The notes: generated from the letters alone by a model not told the origin. A stretch of DNA of 36,650 nt from Planctomycetota bacterium (GCA_016191165.1 JACPPF010000064.1:1-36650); one strand, 5' to 3'. Shown: positions 1 to 8,601, numbered from the stretch's first letter. Program-made: numbers and translations.

Positions 1-32
1 GTCCAGAAAGCCAGTTGGTCCTGCTCGCACAT
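1..32 (-). CDS. 5' start of a gene running off the left edge (partial)
   Basis: On the minus strand an ATG at 32-30 opens a frame reading MCEQDQLAFW to the window edge. It is preceded, 6-7 nt upstream, by a purine-rich AAGGGGGA stretch that would make a good ribosome binding site. Only ten codons are visible, so no function can be given. The call rests on start plus Shine-Dalgarno alone. Confidence 0.35.
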   Translation of the reverse strand, partial: MCEQDQLAFW

Positions 33-124
33 GACAAATCCCCCTTGACGATGCGTGATCCTTGACGATGGGCGGCCAGCTGCTACTTTAGCAAGTTAAC
101 GCGACACCGACCAAATCAGCAAAC

Positions 125-973
125 TTGGTGCAGAGCCGTTTCTTTATCATTCCGTATTTGACCGGCAGTATTTGGCCCAAAGATCCGTCGACTTTGTATT
201 TGAGCATCGCCACCGCCAGCACTCTTGTATCGGCCACGATTCTCTGCCTTGTGAATTTCTTTTGGCATTCTCGCGATCAGAAGAGAATTCACACGCTGCG
301 ATCTGTGTTGAAAAAAAACCGCGACCGAATTTCGGAGGCCGAAGCGAAACTCGCCGACGCGCAACGCCGCGCGGCATCAGCCGATTTTGAGGCACAACAA
401 TTCAAACGCCGTACGGAAGAGGTTGGTCGCCAAAGTGACGAGGAACGAAAAAAAGCAGAGGAAGCGCATCGCGACGCTGAGGAGGCGGCTGCATTGATCT
501 ACGCCGCACACCGGAGCGCGCACCAAGCCCAGTTGATCGCGGAACGGGAAAAACGATGGCGCACCAATAGGGCCCTGCTGGTGGGGCACTGGGAGCGTGT
601 GGAATTCTCAACGCGGTACAGAACTGATCGCGAATCAGAGCTGGAAGTGTTCACGGAGGCAAAAAAAAACAGAGACATCCTGGTCTTTGGCGCGGATGAC
701 CATTTCATATTTCTACACCCGGGTCAACCAAAAGGATTCCTCGAGAAAATCCAGGCCATCTTTCAAGAATGTGCGCCGGAAAAAGCTGATTTTCCGATTG
801 AAAGACGTGGCCGATGGAGCCTCAATCCCGCCGGCGATACCATCCAAATAGCATATTCGGATGGGAAGGGCAATGAGGTGCTCAAGGTCGAGGCGGTGAA
901 TGGGGTACGGCTGATAATCGACAAAAGCAATGGTGAGTGGGAACAGTACCAACTCTGGATCAAGATACCATAG
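125..973 (+). CDS. Hypothetical membrane-anchored coiled-coil protein
   Basis: A 282-aa protein I do not recognise. Residues about 23-46 form one hydrophobic segment (LYLSIATASTLVSATILCLV). Residues about 55-150 are rich in Glu, Lys, Arg and Ala with a heptad-like pattern, as in a long coiled coil. The last 130 residues look globular (beta-rich, ending WEQYQLWIKIP) and resemble small domains that score a value against a stored property, but no family could be named. The start is uncertain: the frame opens at TTG 125 with an adjacent GTG at 128, there is no internal Met before the membrane segment, and no convincing ribosome binding site is seen. It is divergent from the edge gene at 1-32. Confidence 0.6.
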   Translation: MVQSRFFIIPYLTGSIWPKDPSTLYLSIATASTLVSATILCLVNFFWHSRDQKRIHTLRSVLKKNRDRISEAEAKLADAQRRAASADFEAQQFKRRTEEVGRQSDEERKKAEEAHRDAEEAAALIYAAHRSAHQAQLIAEREKRWRTNRALLVGHWERVEFSTRYRTDRESELEVFTEAKKNRDILVFGADDHFIFLHPGQPKGFLEKIQAIFQECAPEKADFPIERRGRWSLNPAGDTIQIAYSDGKGNEVLKVEAVNGVRLIIDKSNGEWEQYQLWIKIP

Positions 974-1159
974 CTCCCGGAGACCCCTATCTCAGCAACT
1001 CGAAGAACCGCCGAATCGCTGAGGCTCGGTGGTCTCGAGCGGCGCTGGCGCACCCTTCGGCATGCGGGTAGACACCAGAGCGCGACCTGCCGCCCAGCGG
1101 GATGCGGCATGATGAGATGCTGAAGGCGTGAACCAGGCGTGCGCAGCGTCCGGCCATTT

Positions 1160-2173
1160 TCACTTCGCCAGATACTCCGCCGGGATGCCTTCGCGGTGGT
1201 CAGGTTCCAGTTGCAAGGCGCGAGCGAAGTCCGCGCGGGCTCGGTCGCGATCTTTCAATTCGTGATACGCCCAGCCGCGGTTGCGGTACGCCGACGCGAA
1301 CTCCGGGGCCAGTTCGATCGCGCGGGCGAAGTCGGCCGCGGCGTTCGTGTGATCTCCCTTCGCGCCGTAGGCGCTGCCGCGATTGTTGTAAAGCTGCGGA
1401 TCGCGGCTCTCCAGCCGTATGGCGGCGTTGAGGTCGGCGATGGCCTGGTCAAATTTCTTGAGCTGCGTGTAGGCGTTGCCCCGGTTCCCCACCGCCAGGG
1501 CGCTGGTCGGCGCGAGCTTGATCGCGGCGTCGAAATCCTTCACCGCTTCCTGGAATTTCATCATGCGATGCAGGCAGTAGCCGCGGTTGATGTAGGCGTC
1601 GGCGTATTGGCTGTCCAGCTCGATGGCTTTCGTGAAATCAATGTGCGCGCGATTGAGCATATTGACGCTGAGGTAAAGGAGGCCCCGATTGAGCGAAACG
1701 GTTGCGTCCTTGGGGTCGAGCTTGATCGCCTCGGTCAAGTCCTCGATCCCTTGCGCGGTCTTGCCCAGGCGATGCAGCAACAGACCGCGATTGATATAAG
1801 GAGACGCCGCCTTGGGCTCGAGCTTTATGGCGGTGCTGTAATCGGCCAGAGCCGCGTCGAACAGGTTCTTCGCCATGTGCGCCACGCCGCGATTGAAGTA
1901 CGACTTGGCGTCTTCCTTCGCCTCGATGGCCGCCGTGTAGAATGCGATGGCTTGATCGGGATCGCCCTGCGCAAGCAGGTCATTGCCGCGCTGCCGGAGA
2001 TCGACGGGATCCTTGGGATCGGGCTCCTCCTTCGCCTGCGGGACGCCGGGGGCGGGGTTGTCCAGGATCGTCTCGATTGGATTGATCGGCTGGTTGTCTA
2101 CAGGTTCCTTGTCGGTGTCCTGAGAACACCCGGCAAACGACACCAGAACGATCAAGATGAGGAGTTTGCGCAC
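1160..2173 (-). CDS. TPR-repeat lipoprotein
   Basis: A 337-aa protein with a lipoprotein signal: MRKLL, a hydrophobic core and the lipobox SFAGC, giving Cys at about residue 16 as the lipid anchor. A Pro/Asp-rich linker to about residue 60 is followed by roughly eight consecutive tetratricopeptide repeats with the usual pattern (for example AYINRGYCLHRMMKFQEAVKDFDAAIKLAP-type units) filling the rest of the chain. TPR arrays are protein-binding scaffolds; the partner is not shown by the context. The GTG start at 2173 is supported by AAGGAAGG about 7 nt upstream. It is probably attached to a membrane facing the periplasm. The neighbouring PAP2 gene is co-directional but about 110 nt away. Confidence 0.85.
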   Translation of the reverse strand: MRKLLILIVLVSFAGCSQDTDKEPVDNQPINPIETILDNPAPGVPQAKEEPDPKDPVDLRQRGNDLLAQGDPDQAIAFYTAAIEAKEDAKSYFNRGVAHMAKNLFDAALADYSTAIKLEPKAASPYINRGLLLHRLGKTAQGIEDLTEAIKLDPKDATVSLNRGLLYLSVNMLNRAHIDFTKAIELDSQYADAYINRGYCLHRMMKFQEAVKDFDAAIKLAPTSALAVGNRGNAYTQLKKFDQAIADLNAAIRLESRDPQLYNNRGSAYGAKGDHTNAAADFARAIELAPEFASAYRNRGWAYHELKDRDRARADFARALQLEPDHREGIPAEYLAK

Positions 2174-2286
2174 GGCAGGCCTTCCTTGACGAGGCGAGGA
2201 AAATCGGGTCCATCGTTAGAATCGGCAAAATCGGCGCGACAGTTTAGCCGCTTGCGGCACGGCGTTCACCTGGCGCCGCGCTGATA

Positions 2287-2985
2287 CTAAGCCGTGGGTG
2301 GCTTGACATGGCGCAGCCGGCGCCGTTCCAGTAGGCCGATGCAAAGAAAAAGCCAGGCCAATCCCATCGCCCAGCCGGCGATCACGTCGCTGAACCAGTG
2401 GGCGCGTAGGTAAATTCTGCTAAAACCGATCGTGACCACGATGCCAGTCAAGAGGATCAAGGTCGCCACGCGGCGCGGCTTTCGGCGTTGGGGCAAAAGC
2501 AGGGCGTAGCCGAGCATCCCGTAGCCGATGGTGCTGCCCATCGCGTGTCCGCTGGGGTAGCTGAAGTTGCGTTCGAGGGCGGCGCGGTCGCGCAGTTCGG
2601 GTCCGGGGCGTGGGCGCTGGAATAGCGCTTTGAGACCTTGATTCGGAAAGGCGCCGCCAAGGACAACGAGGAACCAGGCGACGGCAAGGAAGCGATGGTT
2701 GATGCCCGTCTGCCAGATCGCCCCCATGACGACGAGAAGCGCCATGGCCGCGACGCCGCCGAGATCGGTCATGTAGACCATGAACGCCCAGCCGGGAGGA
2801 GATTTCGCGTACCGCTCACTGAAGTCGTGCCAGAATTGGGCGCAGGAGAGATCGAAGGCGTCGAGAGCATGGTCGTGGACAAACCAGGTCCAGCCGACCG
2901 AGAATATCAGAAGCACAAGGGCGGCAGCGAAAAAGAAACGCGGCGGCGGAAACGCTGGCGCGGGATTCGTCGCATCGGGTTGCAT
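2287..2985 (-). CDS. PAP2 superfamily membrane phosphatase
   Basis: An integral membrane protein of about 232 aa with all three PAP2 (type 2 phosphatidic acid phosphatase) signatures: K-x4-RPRP (KALFQRPRP), PSGH (SYPSGHAMGS) and SR-x5-H-x3-D (SRIYLRAHWFSDV). The two conserved His and the Asp form the phospho-transfer site. Five to six hydrophobic segments surround the motifs. Family members dephosphorylate lipid phosphates or undecaprenyl pyrophosphate; the exact substrate cannot be read here. I place the start at the ATG at 2985 because AAAAGG lies 6 nt upstream; an in-frame GTG at 3024 would add 13 residues. Confidence 0.88.
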   Translation of the reverse strand: MQPDATNPAPAFPPPRFFFAAALVLLIFSVGWTWFVHDHALDAFDLSCAQFWHDFSERYAKSPPGWAFMVYMTDLGGVAAMALLVVMGAIWQTGINHRFLAVAWFLVVLGGAFPNQGLKALFQRPRPGPELRDRAALERNFSYPSGHAMGSTIGYGMLGYALLLPQRRKPRRVATLILLTGIVVTIGFSRIYLRAHWFSDVIAGWAMGLAWLFLCIGLLERRRLRHVKPPTA

Positions 2986-3180
2986 AACCATCCTTTTCTT
3001 TGCCTTCAACCGGTAGAGCCCCACGTCGAGCGCCGCCAGGCGGTTTTGGACACCTCTCGCTTTGGACCTCTCCGATCCTAATCGGTAGCCGCATCGTTTT
3101 GCAATTGCTAATTGTCAATTCCCCACAATCCGCTTAAACTTGATCCATTGACACACCCCAGTCTCGCCAGGAATATCCCC

Positions 3181-4122
3181 ATGAACCGTTTCGCAGGAGC
3201 GTTGTTCGTTTGGCTGTTCGCCGCCCTTCTTGCGGATGCCCAGCCCGCGAAAAAAGGAACCGCCGTGGATACCACGTATCTTCGCACGCTGGCGCAGACG
3301 CGCAGTTTTCAGCTTGGCCGGCCCGTTCGCCCCGTGGTGACACCGGACAACAAGGCCGTGCTTTTCCTGCGTTCCGAGGCGCGCTCGGCAAAGCTGAGCC
3401 TGTTTGAATTTGACATCGCCACGGGCAAGTCACGCGAGCTCTTGACGCCGGCCCAGGTGCTCAAGGGTGCGGAGGAAAAGCTCTCACCCGAGGAAAAAGC
3501 GGCCCGCGAACGCATGCGGGTCAGCGTCGGCGGGTTCACGAAGTTTCAACTCAACGACACCGGCTCACTCATCCTCCTCAGCCTCTCCGGCCGATTGTAC
3601 ACCGTTGTGCGCGCCACGAACAAGGTCACCGAACTGCCGACCGGCAAGGGCTTCCTGCTCGATCCCAAGTTCTCCCCTGATGGCAAGAAGGTTTCCTACG
3701 TTCGCGATCACGATATCTACGTCCTGGATCTCGCCACGCAAAAGGAAGCACGCGTCACCATCGGCGGCACCGCCTTGACGCCGCATGGCGTCGCCGAGTT
3801 CGTCGCCCAGGAGGAAATGGGTCGTTTCACCGGATACTGGTGGTCGCCCGACAGCACGCAGATCGCGTATCAAGAAACCGATCACAAGGATGTCGAGGTC
3901 TGGCACGTCGCCGATCCGATTCGACCCGAAAGCAGACCGCAGCCGTTCTACTATCCGCGTCCCGGCAAGAAGAACGCGGGGGTGAAGTTGGGGGTCGTCA
4001 CCATCCCGTCGCCGTCCAAGGGCGGTGCGGGCGGTGCGGGCGGTGCTGGCGGTGCGGGCGGTGCGGGCGGTGCGGGCGGTGCGGGCGGTGCGGGCGGTGC
4101 GGGCGGTGCGGGCGGTGCGGGA
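3181..4122 (+). pseudogene. S9 family (DPP4-like) serine peptidase, N-terminal beta-propeller part; frame broken at tandem repeat
   Basis: Begins with a signal peptide (MNRFAGALFVWLFAALLADAQ) at an ATG preceded by AGGA about 8 nt upstream. The following 290 residues match the DPP4 N-terminal beta-propeller: repeated SPDGKKVSYVRDHDIYVLDL-type blades, QEEMGRFTGYWWSPDS, and YYPRPGKKNAGVKLGV. The frame then enters a run of Gly-Gly-Ala codons (4024-4122). Past the run this frame stays open to 4935 but encodes only shadow sequence; the authentic peptidase sequence continues in the +1-shifted frame (next entry). From memory of the family, about 35 residues of propeller expected here are absent and the repeat sits in their place. 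It could be a real frameshift or a sequencing/assembly error in the repeat. Confidence 0.7.
4024..4122 (+). repeat. 9-bp tandem repeat (GGTGCGGGC, 11 units)
   Basis: Eleven head-to-tail copies of GGTGCGGGC; the third unit is GGTGCTGGC and the last ends in A. In the upstream frame it encodes Gly-Ala-Gly triplets, in the downstream peptidase frame Val-Arg-Ala. The unit length is a multiple of three, so copy-number change alone cannot explain the frame change across it; a 1-nt loss or 2-nt gain in or beside it is required. Confidence 0.95.
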
Positions 4123-5389
4123 GCTGGCAGCCGACTTGAAGACGGGAAAGACCACGCTCCTCCTGGCCGAGAAGAGCTCTACCTGGGTGAATCTGCGTCA
4201 AGAGGTCCCGCGCTGGCTCCCCAAGGGGGACGGGTTCCTGTGGGTCAGCGAAAAGGACGACGTGCCACGTCTGGAACTTCGCGCTCGCAATGGCAAGTTT
4301 CGCCGCGTCCTCATCAATGCCGATCTGGGATACCAGGGCCTGGTCAGCGTGAGCCAGGACGGCGAGGAAATTGTCGTCAACGCCAGCAAGGATCCAACCG
4401 CGTCGCAGCTTTTTCGCTATGCGATCAATCACCCGTTCAACGAAGCGGAGCCGATCACCAAGGAGTTGGGACTGCACGCCGGCGTCTGTTCGGGCGATCA
4501 CGCCATCCGGGTCATCACCAGTCGAACGATGAAGGGCATGCCGATCACGCGCGTCTACCGCAAGACGGGGACGCTCATCGGCGAACTTCCTTCCGTCGCG
4601 GAAAACCCGAAGACCGTCCCCGTCGTCGATTTGATCAAGGTCGGCGGCAAGGAGCGGATGTTCCACGCGGCCGTGGTGTTGCCACGCGATTACGACGTGA
4701 AAAAGAAATACCCCGTGATCGTCGACGTGTACGGCGGCCCGCACCACCTGCACGTCCTGGCTGCGCAGAACCGCTGGCTGCTCGATCAATGGTATGCCGA
4801 TCAAGGCTTCATCGTCGTCGCCATCGACGGCCGCGGCACCCCCGGCCGCGGGGCGGCGTGGGAGCGGGCCATTTATCAAAAATTCGGCTCCGTTCCGCTC
4901 GACGATCAGGTAGCCGGCTTGAAGAAACTTGCTGAAAAGTATCCGATGATGGACTTGAATCGCGTCGGCATCGACGGCTGGTCCTTCGGCGGCTACATGT
5001 CCGCCCTGGCGGTCATGCGCCGGCCGGATGTTTTTAAGGCCGGGGTCGCCGGCGCCCCGGTCTGCGACTGGTACGACTACGACACCCACTACACCGAGCG
5101 CTACCTCGGCGTTCCTCCCAAGGACGCCAAGGCGTATGACGAAGGTTCGCTGCTCACCTATGCCAAGGACCTCACGCGCCCGCTCATGATCCTGCATGGC
5201 ACCGCCGACGACAATGTCTATTTCCGTCATTCACTCAAGATCGTTGACGCGCTGTTTCGAGCCGGCAGGGATTTCGAGATGGTCCCGCTATCGGGGCTCA
5301 CGCACATGGTCCCCGATCCGCTCGTGATGGAACGCCTTCATGGCCGGATCGCGACGTTCTTTCAGCGGCAGCTGGGTCGCCCGGAGTAA
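4025..5389 (+). CDS. S9 family (DPP4-like) serine peptidase, C-terminal propeller end plus alpha/beta-hydrolase domain
   Basis: The open frame spans 4025-5389, but true homology begins at about 4121 (ELAADLKTGKTTLLL). It holds the end of the propeller (RWLPKGDGFLWVSE) and then a full prolyl-oligopeptidase catalytic domain from about 4660. The triad is visible: Ser in GWSFGGY (codon 4982-4984), Asp in GTADDNV (5207-5212) and His in GLTHMV (5303-5305). The oxyanion region VIVDVYGGPHH and the tail resemble planctomycete S9 peptidases. It has no start codon or ribosome binding site of its own, so it is the second half of the gene starting at 3181, one frame apart. If the break is real, the enzyme is not made as one chain. 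Confidence 0.75.
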   Translation: MRAVRAVLAVRAVRAVRAVRAVRAVRAVRAVRELAADLKTGKTTLLLAEKSSTWVNLRQEVPRWLPKGDGFLWVSEKDDVPRLELRARNGKFRRVLINADLGYQGLVSVSQDGEEIVVNASKDPTASQLFRYAINHPFNEAEPITKELGLHAGVCSGDHAIRVITSRTMKGMPITRVYRKTGTLIGELPSVAENPKTVPVVDLIKVGGKERMFHAAVVLPRDYDVKKKYPVIVDVYGGPHHLHVLAAQNRWLLDQWYADQGFIVVAIDGRGTPGRGAAWERAIYQKFGSVPLDDQVAGLKKLAEKYPMMDLNRVGIDGWSFGGYMSALAVMRRPDVFKAGVAGAPVCDWYDYDTHYTERYLGVPPKDAKAYDEGSLLTYAKDLTRPLMILHGTADDNVYFRHSLKIVDALFRAGRDFEMVPLSGLTHMVPDPLVMERLHGRIATFFQRQLGRPE

Positions 5390-5396
5390 GTTGATG

Positions 5397-5431
5397 AAGC
5401 CCGCGGGTGAGCGCAGCGAACCTGCGGGCTT
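5397..5431 (+). repeat. Palindromic REP-like element, core TGAGCGCAGCGAA (single copy)
   Basis: Stem AAGCCCGCGGG pairs with CCTGCGGGCTT around the 13-nt centre TGAGCGCAGCGAA, with one G-T wobble. It lies just after the S9 peptidase stop. The same centre with different stems recurs at 23082-23160, 32108-32136 and 33990-34068, and degenerate at 9665-9696. Confidence 0.8.
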
Positions 5432-5471
5432 CGTGGCGTGAACCGTTTGAACATGGAGAAGGAAGCCGCGA

Positions 5472-5777
5472 ATGCCGCCCGAAAACGCGAACCGTCGACC
5501 TTTTTGGTGGGAACCTGTCTGGGAGCTCGTGGTTCACATTATCGTGGGATCACTCCTGTTCGCGATTATTTTCGCACCTGCCGTCGCTCTCGATTTTTTG
5601 GTACAATGGCTCAGGAACGCTCTGAACGTAAGCGAATTTCTCGCCGTGCTGTTGACGGGAACGAAGATCGCGATCGCTGTTCTTGACGTCACGCTATATC
5701 TTACTTTCATGCTTCGCATGGCGTGGCTTTTTCTGGTCAAGATATGGAGTCCGGAAACCAATGAAGAACCCAAATGA
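5472..5777 (+). CDS. Small hypothetical membrane protein
   Basis: A 101-aa protein with two strongly hydrophobic stretches, residues about 18-42 (ELVVHIIVGSLLFAIIFAPA) and about 58-90, so probably two or three membrane passes with short ends outside. The start ATG follows GGAGAAGGAAGCCGCGA, a good ribosome binding site. No family recognised. Its 3' end overlaps the next small gene by 17 nt, suggesting translation from one message. Confidence 0.65.
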   Translation: MPPENANRRPFWWEPVWELVVHIIVGSLLFAIIFAPAVALDFLVQWLRNALNVSEFLAVLLTGTKIAIAVLDVTLYLTFMLRMAWLFLVKIWSPETNEEPK

Positions 5778-5955
5778 TTTTTGGGGCATCACCCGCGAAG
5801 CCGCCGGGTTCTCGGTGCGCCAGTATTTTTGGCCGTTCACGGCGATCTGGGCTTATTTCAATTATCGATCGCAAGTCAAGAGCCGTCCGTCCGTGGCTAG
5901 TGAGGAGTGTCAAAAGTCGGCCGATGCGCCGAGCCATCCAATTCGAGGTTCTTGA
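5761..5955 (+). CDS. Small hypothetical protein overlapping the preceding membrane protein
   Basis: A 64-aa frame starting MKNPNDFWGITREAAGFSVR. It has an aromatic stretch (YFWPFTAIWAYFNYR) and a polar tail. The ATG lies inside the 3' end of the upstream gene, with GGAG about 12 nt before it. The gene order and overlap favour a real gene, but there is no recognisable domain and the chain is short. A longer reading from 5683 exists but would overlap the neighbour by 95 nt. Confidence 0.45.
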   Translation: MKNPNDFWGITREAAGFSVRQYFWPFTAIWAYFNYRSQVKSRPSVASEECQKSADAPSHPIRGS

Positions 5956-5976
5956 AAAAAAACGGCAACTAACCAC

Positions 5977-6933
5977 ATGCCCCTCCCCACCACCCCGCAA
6001 AAGCCAACCAGCGTCCAACCCGGCGGCGGCACCTGCATGGCGATCGAACTTGCCTGGGCGCGGTTCCGCAAGTTCTGGCTGCGCAAGCTACGCCCCGGCT
6101 ACGTCCAGGCGATGCAGGCCAAACGCCAGGGTGAATGCGCCAACTGCCCGCACGACATCATCGATGCGCGCGATCTCAAATTCACGCGCAACGTGTGCGG
6201 CTACTCCTTCCGTCCGGAAGACGATCTTTACGCCTATCGCAACCGCCTCCCGTTTGCCCGGCACGGTTTTGCCGAGTTGTTGCTATTTTCCCTCGTTTAC
6301 CTGATTCTCGCTGGCGCCTGTGTTTGGGCAGGACTTGCGATCCACTGGCTGTTCTGGATTCTGGTGGCGGGGCTGTCGCTGGTCGAACTGGAAATCGTCA
6401 CGTTCTTTCGCGATCCGGAGCGAGTGATTCCCGCGGATACCGAATCTCTCGTCAGCCCCGCGGACGGGAGAGTCACGCACGTCGAGGAGGTCGAAGAGCC
6501 AGAGTTCGGCAAGGCGCTGCGGATCAGCATTTTCCTGTCGATCTTCAACGTCCACGTCAATCGTTGTCCATTCGACGTCGAGGTGGTGGACGTTCGTTAC
6601 TTTCCAGGCGAATACCTGGATGCCCGTAATTCAGACAGTGCCGTGCGAAACGAACAACTTTGGATCGACCTGCTCGATCCCGCCACGCGGCGACCCATGC
6701 GCGTCAAGCAAATCTCGGGGGCAATCGCGCGCCGAATCGTCTGCTGGCTGAAGCCGGGCGATCTGGTGAAAAAGGGGGAACGCATCGGCATGATCAAGCT
6801 TGGTTCGCGTACCGATTTGCTGATTCCATCGGGGAGCGCCGCGGAGGTATGCGTCAAGGTGGGAGACGCGGTAAAGGGGGGGGCCACGATCCTTTTGAAG
6901 TTTGCTCATAACCACCCGCCTACCAATTCCTAA
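5977..6933 (+). CDS. psd: Phosphatidylserine decarboxylase (archaeal/type-A-like)
   Basis: A 318-aa protein converting phosphatidylserine to phosphatidylethanolamine. The decarboxylase core occupies residues about 140-310, with FFRDPER (143-149), SPADGRV (160-166), SIFLSIFNVHVNRCP (184-198) and the self-cleavage site LGS at 275-277, where Ser277 would become the pyruvoyl group. Two hydrophobic segments at about 100-140 anchor it to the membrane. The first 95 residues are an extension with Cys54, Cys57 and Cys74 (CANC...VCGY), not part of the usual short enzyme; what it does is unknown. The start at 5977 lacks a clear ribosome binding site; ATG 6037 is an alternative. Confidence 0.88.
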   Translation: MPLPTTPQKPTSVQPGGGTCMAIELAWARFRKFWLRKLRPGYVQAMQAKRQGECANCPHDIIDARDLKFTRNVCGYSFRPEDDLYAYRNRLPFARHGFAELLLFSLVYLILAGACVWAGLAIHWLFWILVAGLSLVELEIVTFFRDPERVIPADTESLVSPADGRVTHVEEVEEPEFGKALRISIFLSIFNVHVNRCPFDVEVVDVRYFPGEYLDARNSDSAVRNEQLWIDLLDPATRRPMRVKQISGAIARRIVCWLKPGDLVKKGERIGMIKLGSRTDLLIPSGSAAEVCVKVGDAVKGGATILLKFAHNHPPTNS

Positions 6934-7195
6934 TAGGGTGTCGTCGCCCATCGGCTATCAGTTTCGCGCATTCAAAAGAAGGCTGAATTTTCAAACCCCA
7001 TTTGCCGATGGTGGTGAGAGGAAGTGATGTATTCCAAAGCGCGGGCATTTTGATCTAGCTTCTTGCCCGTGTCATCACGTATAGATAGTTTTCCGCCGGA
7101 AAAATGCTCCGGATTGCCGCCGGGCGTGACGCAACATCGGACGTTGCGAATTGGTAGGAACGCCGCCACGCCACCCAAGGGACTGGGGGTCCTGT

Positions 7196-8014
7196 ATGTC
7201 CTTGCCGTCAGGTTGCCGCATTCATCCAACCGCCGTGATTTCTCCGGAAGTCCAACTTGGCGAAAACGTCTCGGTCGGCGCCCACGTCATTATCGACGGC
7301 CAGGTTGAGATCGGCGATGACTGCGAATTGCGGCCTGGGGCCTACCTGTTCGGCCCGCTCAAGATGGGTCGGGCCAATCGAGTCTTCCCCGGCGCCATCC
7401 TGGGCGAAGCCCCGCAGCACCTCAAATACAACGACGAGCCAACCAGCGTGGAAATCGGCCACGGCAACATTTTTCGCGAACACGTGACCGTGCACCGTGG
7501 GACCACGCATTCCATGAAAACGGTCATCGGCAACGACAACTTCCTCATGGCCAACAGCCACGTTGCCCATGATTGCGTCCTGGGCAATCGTTGCGTCCTC
7601 GCCAACGGCGCCGTGATCGGCGGGCATTGCACGCTCGAGGACGGCGTCATCCTGTCGGGCAACTCGGCGGTTCATCAGTTCGTCCGCATTGGCCGCCTGG
7701 CCATGATCAGCGGCTGTTCCGCCACAAGCAAGGACGTGCCCCCCTTCATCCTTCAACAGGGGGTTAACGGAGTGGTCGGCATCAACGTCGTGGGCATGAA
7801 ACGCGCTGGCATGTCGCGCGATCAGATGAACAGCGTCCGCATTGCTTTCAAGATTCTCTTCCGCGAAGGTCTCGGCCTGCCCGCCGCCATGGCTCGCCTG
7901 GAGCGCGACCTCGGGCAGTACGACGCCGTTCAGGAAATGCTCACCTTCCTGCGCGGCTGCACCAATGGCATCAACTTCTTCCGCCACCGCTTCCACGAAG
8001 AAATGGCGGCCTGA
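7196..8014 (+). CDS. lpxA: Acyl-ACP--UDP-N-acetylglucosamine O-acyltransferase (LpxA)
   Basis: A 272-aa left-handed beta-helix acyltransferase, the first step of lipid A synthesis in the cytoplasm (transfer of a 3-hydroxyacyl chain from ACP to UDP-GlcNAc). Hexapeptide repeats run from residue about 8 to 190 (VISPEVQLGENVSVGAHVI, IGDDCELRPG). The LpxA-specific block is clear: ANSHVAHDCVLGNRCVLANG with the catalytic His of AHDC, then GNSAVHQFVRIG and SKDVPPF. The C-terminal helical domain (GINVVGMKRAGMSRDQ) also matches. The ATG at 7196 is preferred over an in-frame codon at 7151: it follows GGGGGT and gives the family-typical N-terminus. It stands alone here, without lpxD or fabZ next to it. 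Confidence 0.93.
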   Translation: MSLPSGCRIHPTAVISPEVQLGENVSVGAHVIIDGQVEIGDDCELRPGAYLFGPLKMGRANRVFPGAILGEAPQHLKYNDEPTSVEIGHGNIFREHVTVHRGTTHSMKTVIGNDNFLMANSHVAHDCVLGNRCVLANGAVIGGHCTLEDGVILSGNSAVHQFVRIGRLAMISGCSATSKDVPPFILQQGVNGVVGINVVGMKRAGMSRDQMNSVRIAFKILFREGLGLPAAMARLERDLGQYDAVQEMLTFLRGCTNGINFFRHRFHEEMAA

Positions 8015-8160
8015 GACGGAAGCTCCTTCGCAGGCAACTGGATCATGTGAACCCTCTCTGTCCCATCGAAAGCGAAAAAGTACCAGCACGTTACAACGTC
8101 CTTGTTGATCGCTGTTCGGCCTGGTTCAAATCCATCGATTTTAGCGTAACAAACAATCCG

Positions 8161-8234
8161 CGAGCCGCCGGGCTTGTCCCGGCGGTGAACCAAGCCGAAT
8201 CGGATTGCACCGCCGGGACAAGCCCGGCGGCTCG
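8161..8234. repeat. Double palindrome: 27-bp perfect inverted repeat whose arms are themselves hairpins
   Basis: Left arm 8161-8187 and right arm 8208-8234 are perfect 27-bp reverse complements separated by 20 nt. Each arm also folds on itself: CCGCCGGG-CTTGT-CCCGGCGG. This nested layout resembles head-to-head REP pairs (REPINs). It lies in the gap after lpxA. Confidence 0.85.
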
Positions 8235-8601
8235 CTTTGACCTTTACTTGAACCAGGCCTGCTGTTCACCAGACGTGGGTGATAACCCATGCGGGATGTC
8301 GGCCGGTTTCTCCTCAAGGACAGGCTGGAGTTCCTGAGTTGACCGGAGTTCGGCCTGCCACCTCCAGCAGGAACTTCGCCCGCCCGCCAAACTTGATGGC
8401 ACCCCCCGTTTCCTTACAGGCTAGAGAGCCTGTTCCAATGCGATAATGGGCAAACCTGGGAACATCTGCCGGCGTTGGGGAAGAAAACGAAAACGCCGAA
8501 GGCAATCGCCGCGACTTTGGTTTCAACTGCGCAAGGGTTAATGACGAAGATAGAAGTAAGTGCAACTATCGCGCGGCACGAGTCGAAGATACACGCGCGC
8601 C

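Noticed and set aside
45-69. CCTTGACGATG repeated twice
   Set aside because: Two short copies 16 nt apart with no other support; could be chance.
1139-2284. 381-codon plus-strand frame
   Set aside because: Antisense to the TPR lipoprotein, which has clear lipobox and repeats.
4024-4122. Possible CRISPR or other spaced repeat
   Set aside because: The units are contiguous 9-mers without spacers.
3998-5230. 410-codon open frame on the minus strand
   Set aside because: It lies antisense to the S9 peptidase catalytic domain, with low-complexity translation of the 9-bp repeat (His-Arg-Pro); a high-GC shadow.
8047-8337. 96-codon frame in the gap after lpxA
   Set aside because: It runs through both arms of the perfect palindrome, lacks a ribosome binding site and has no codon bias.
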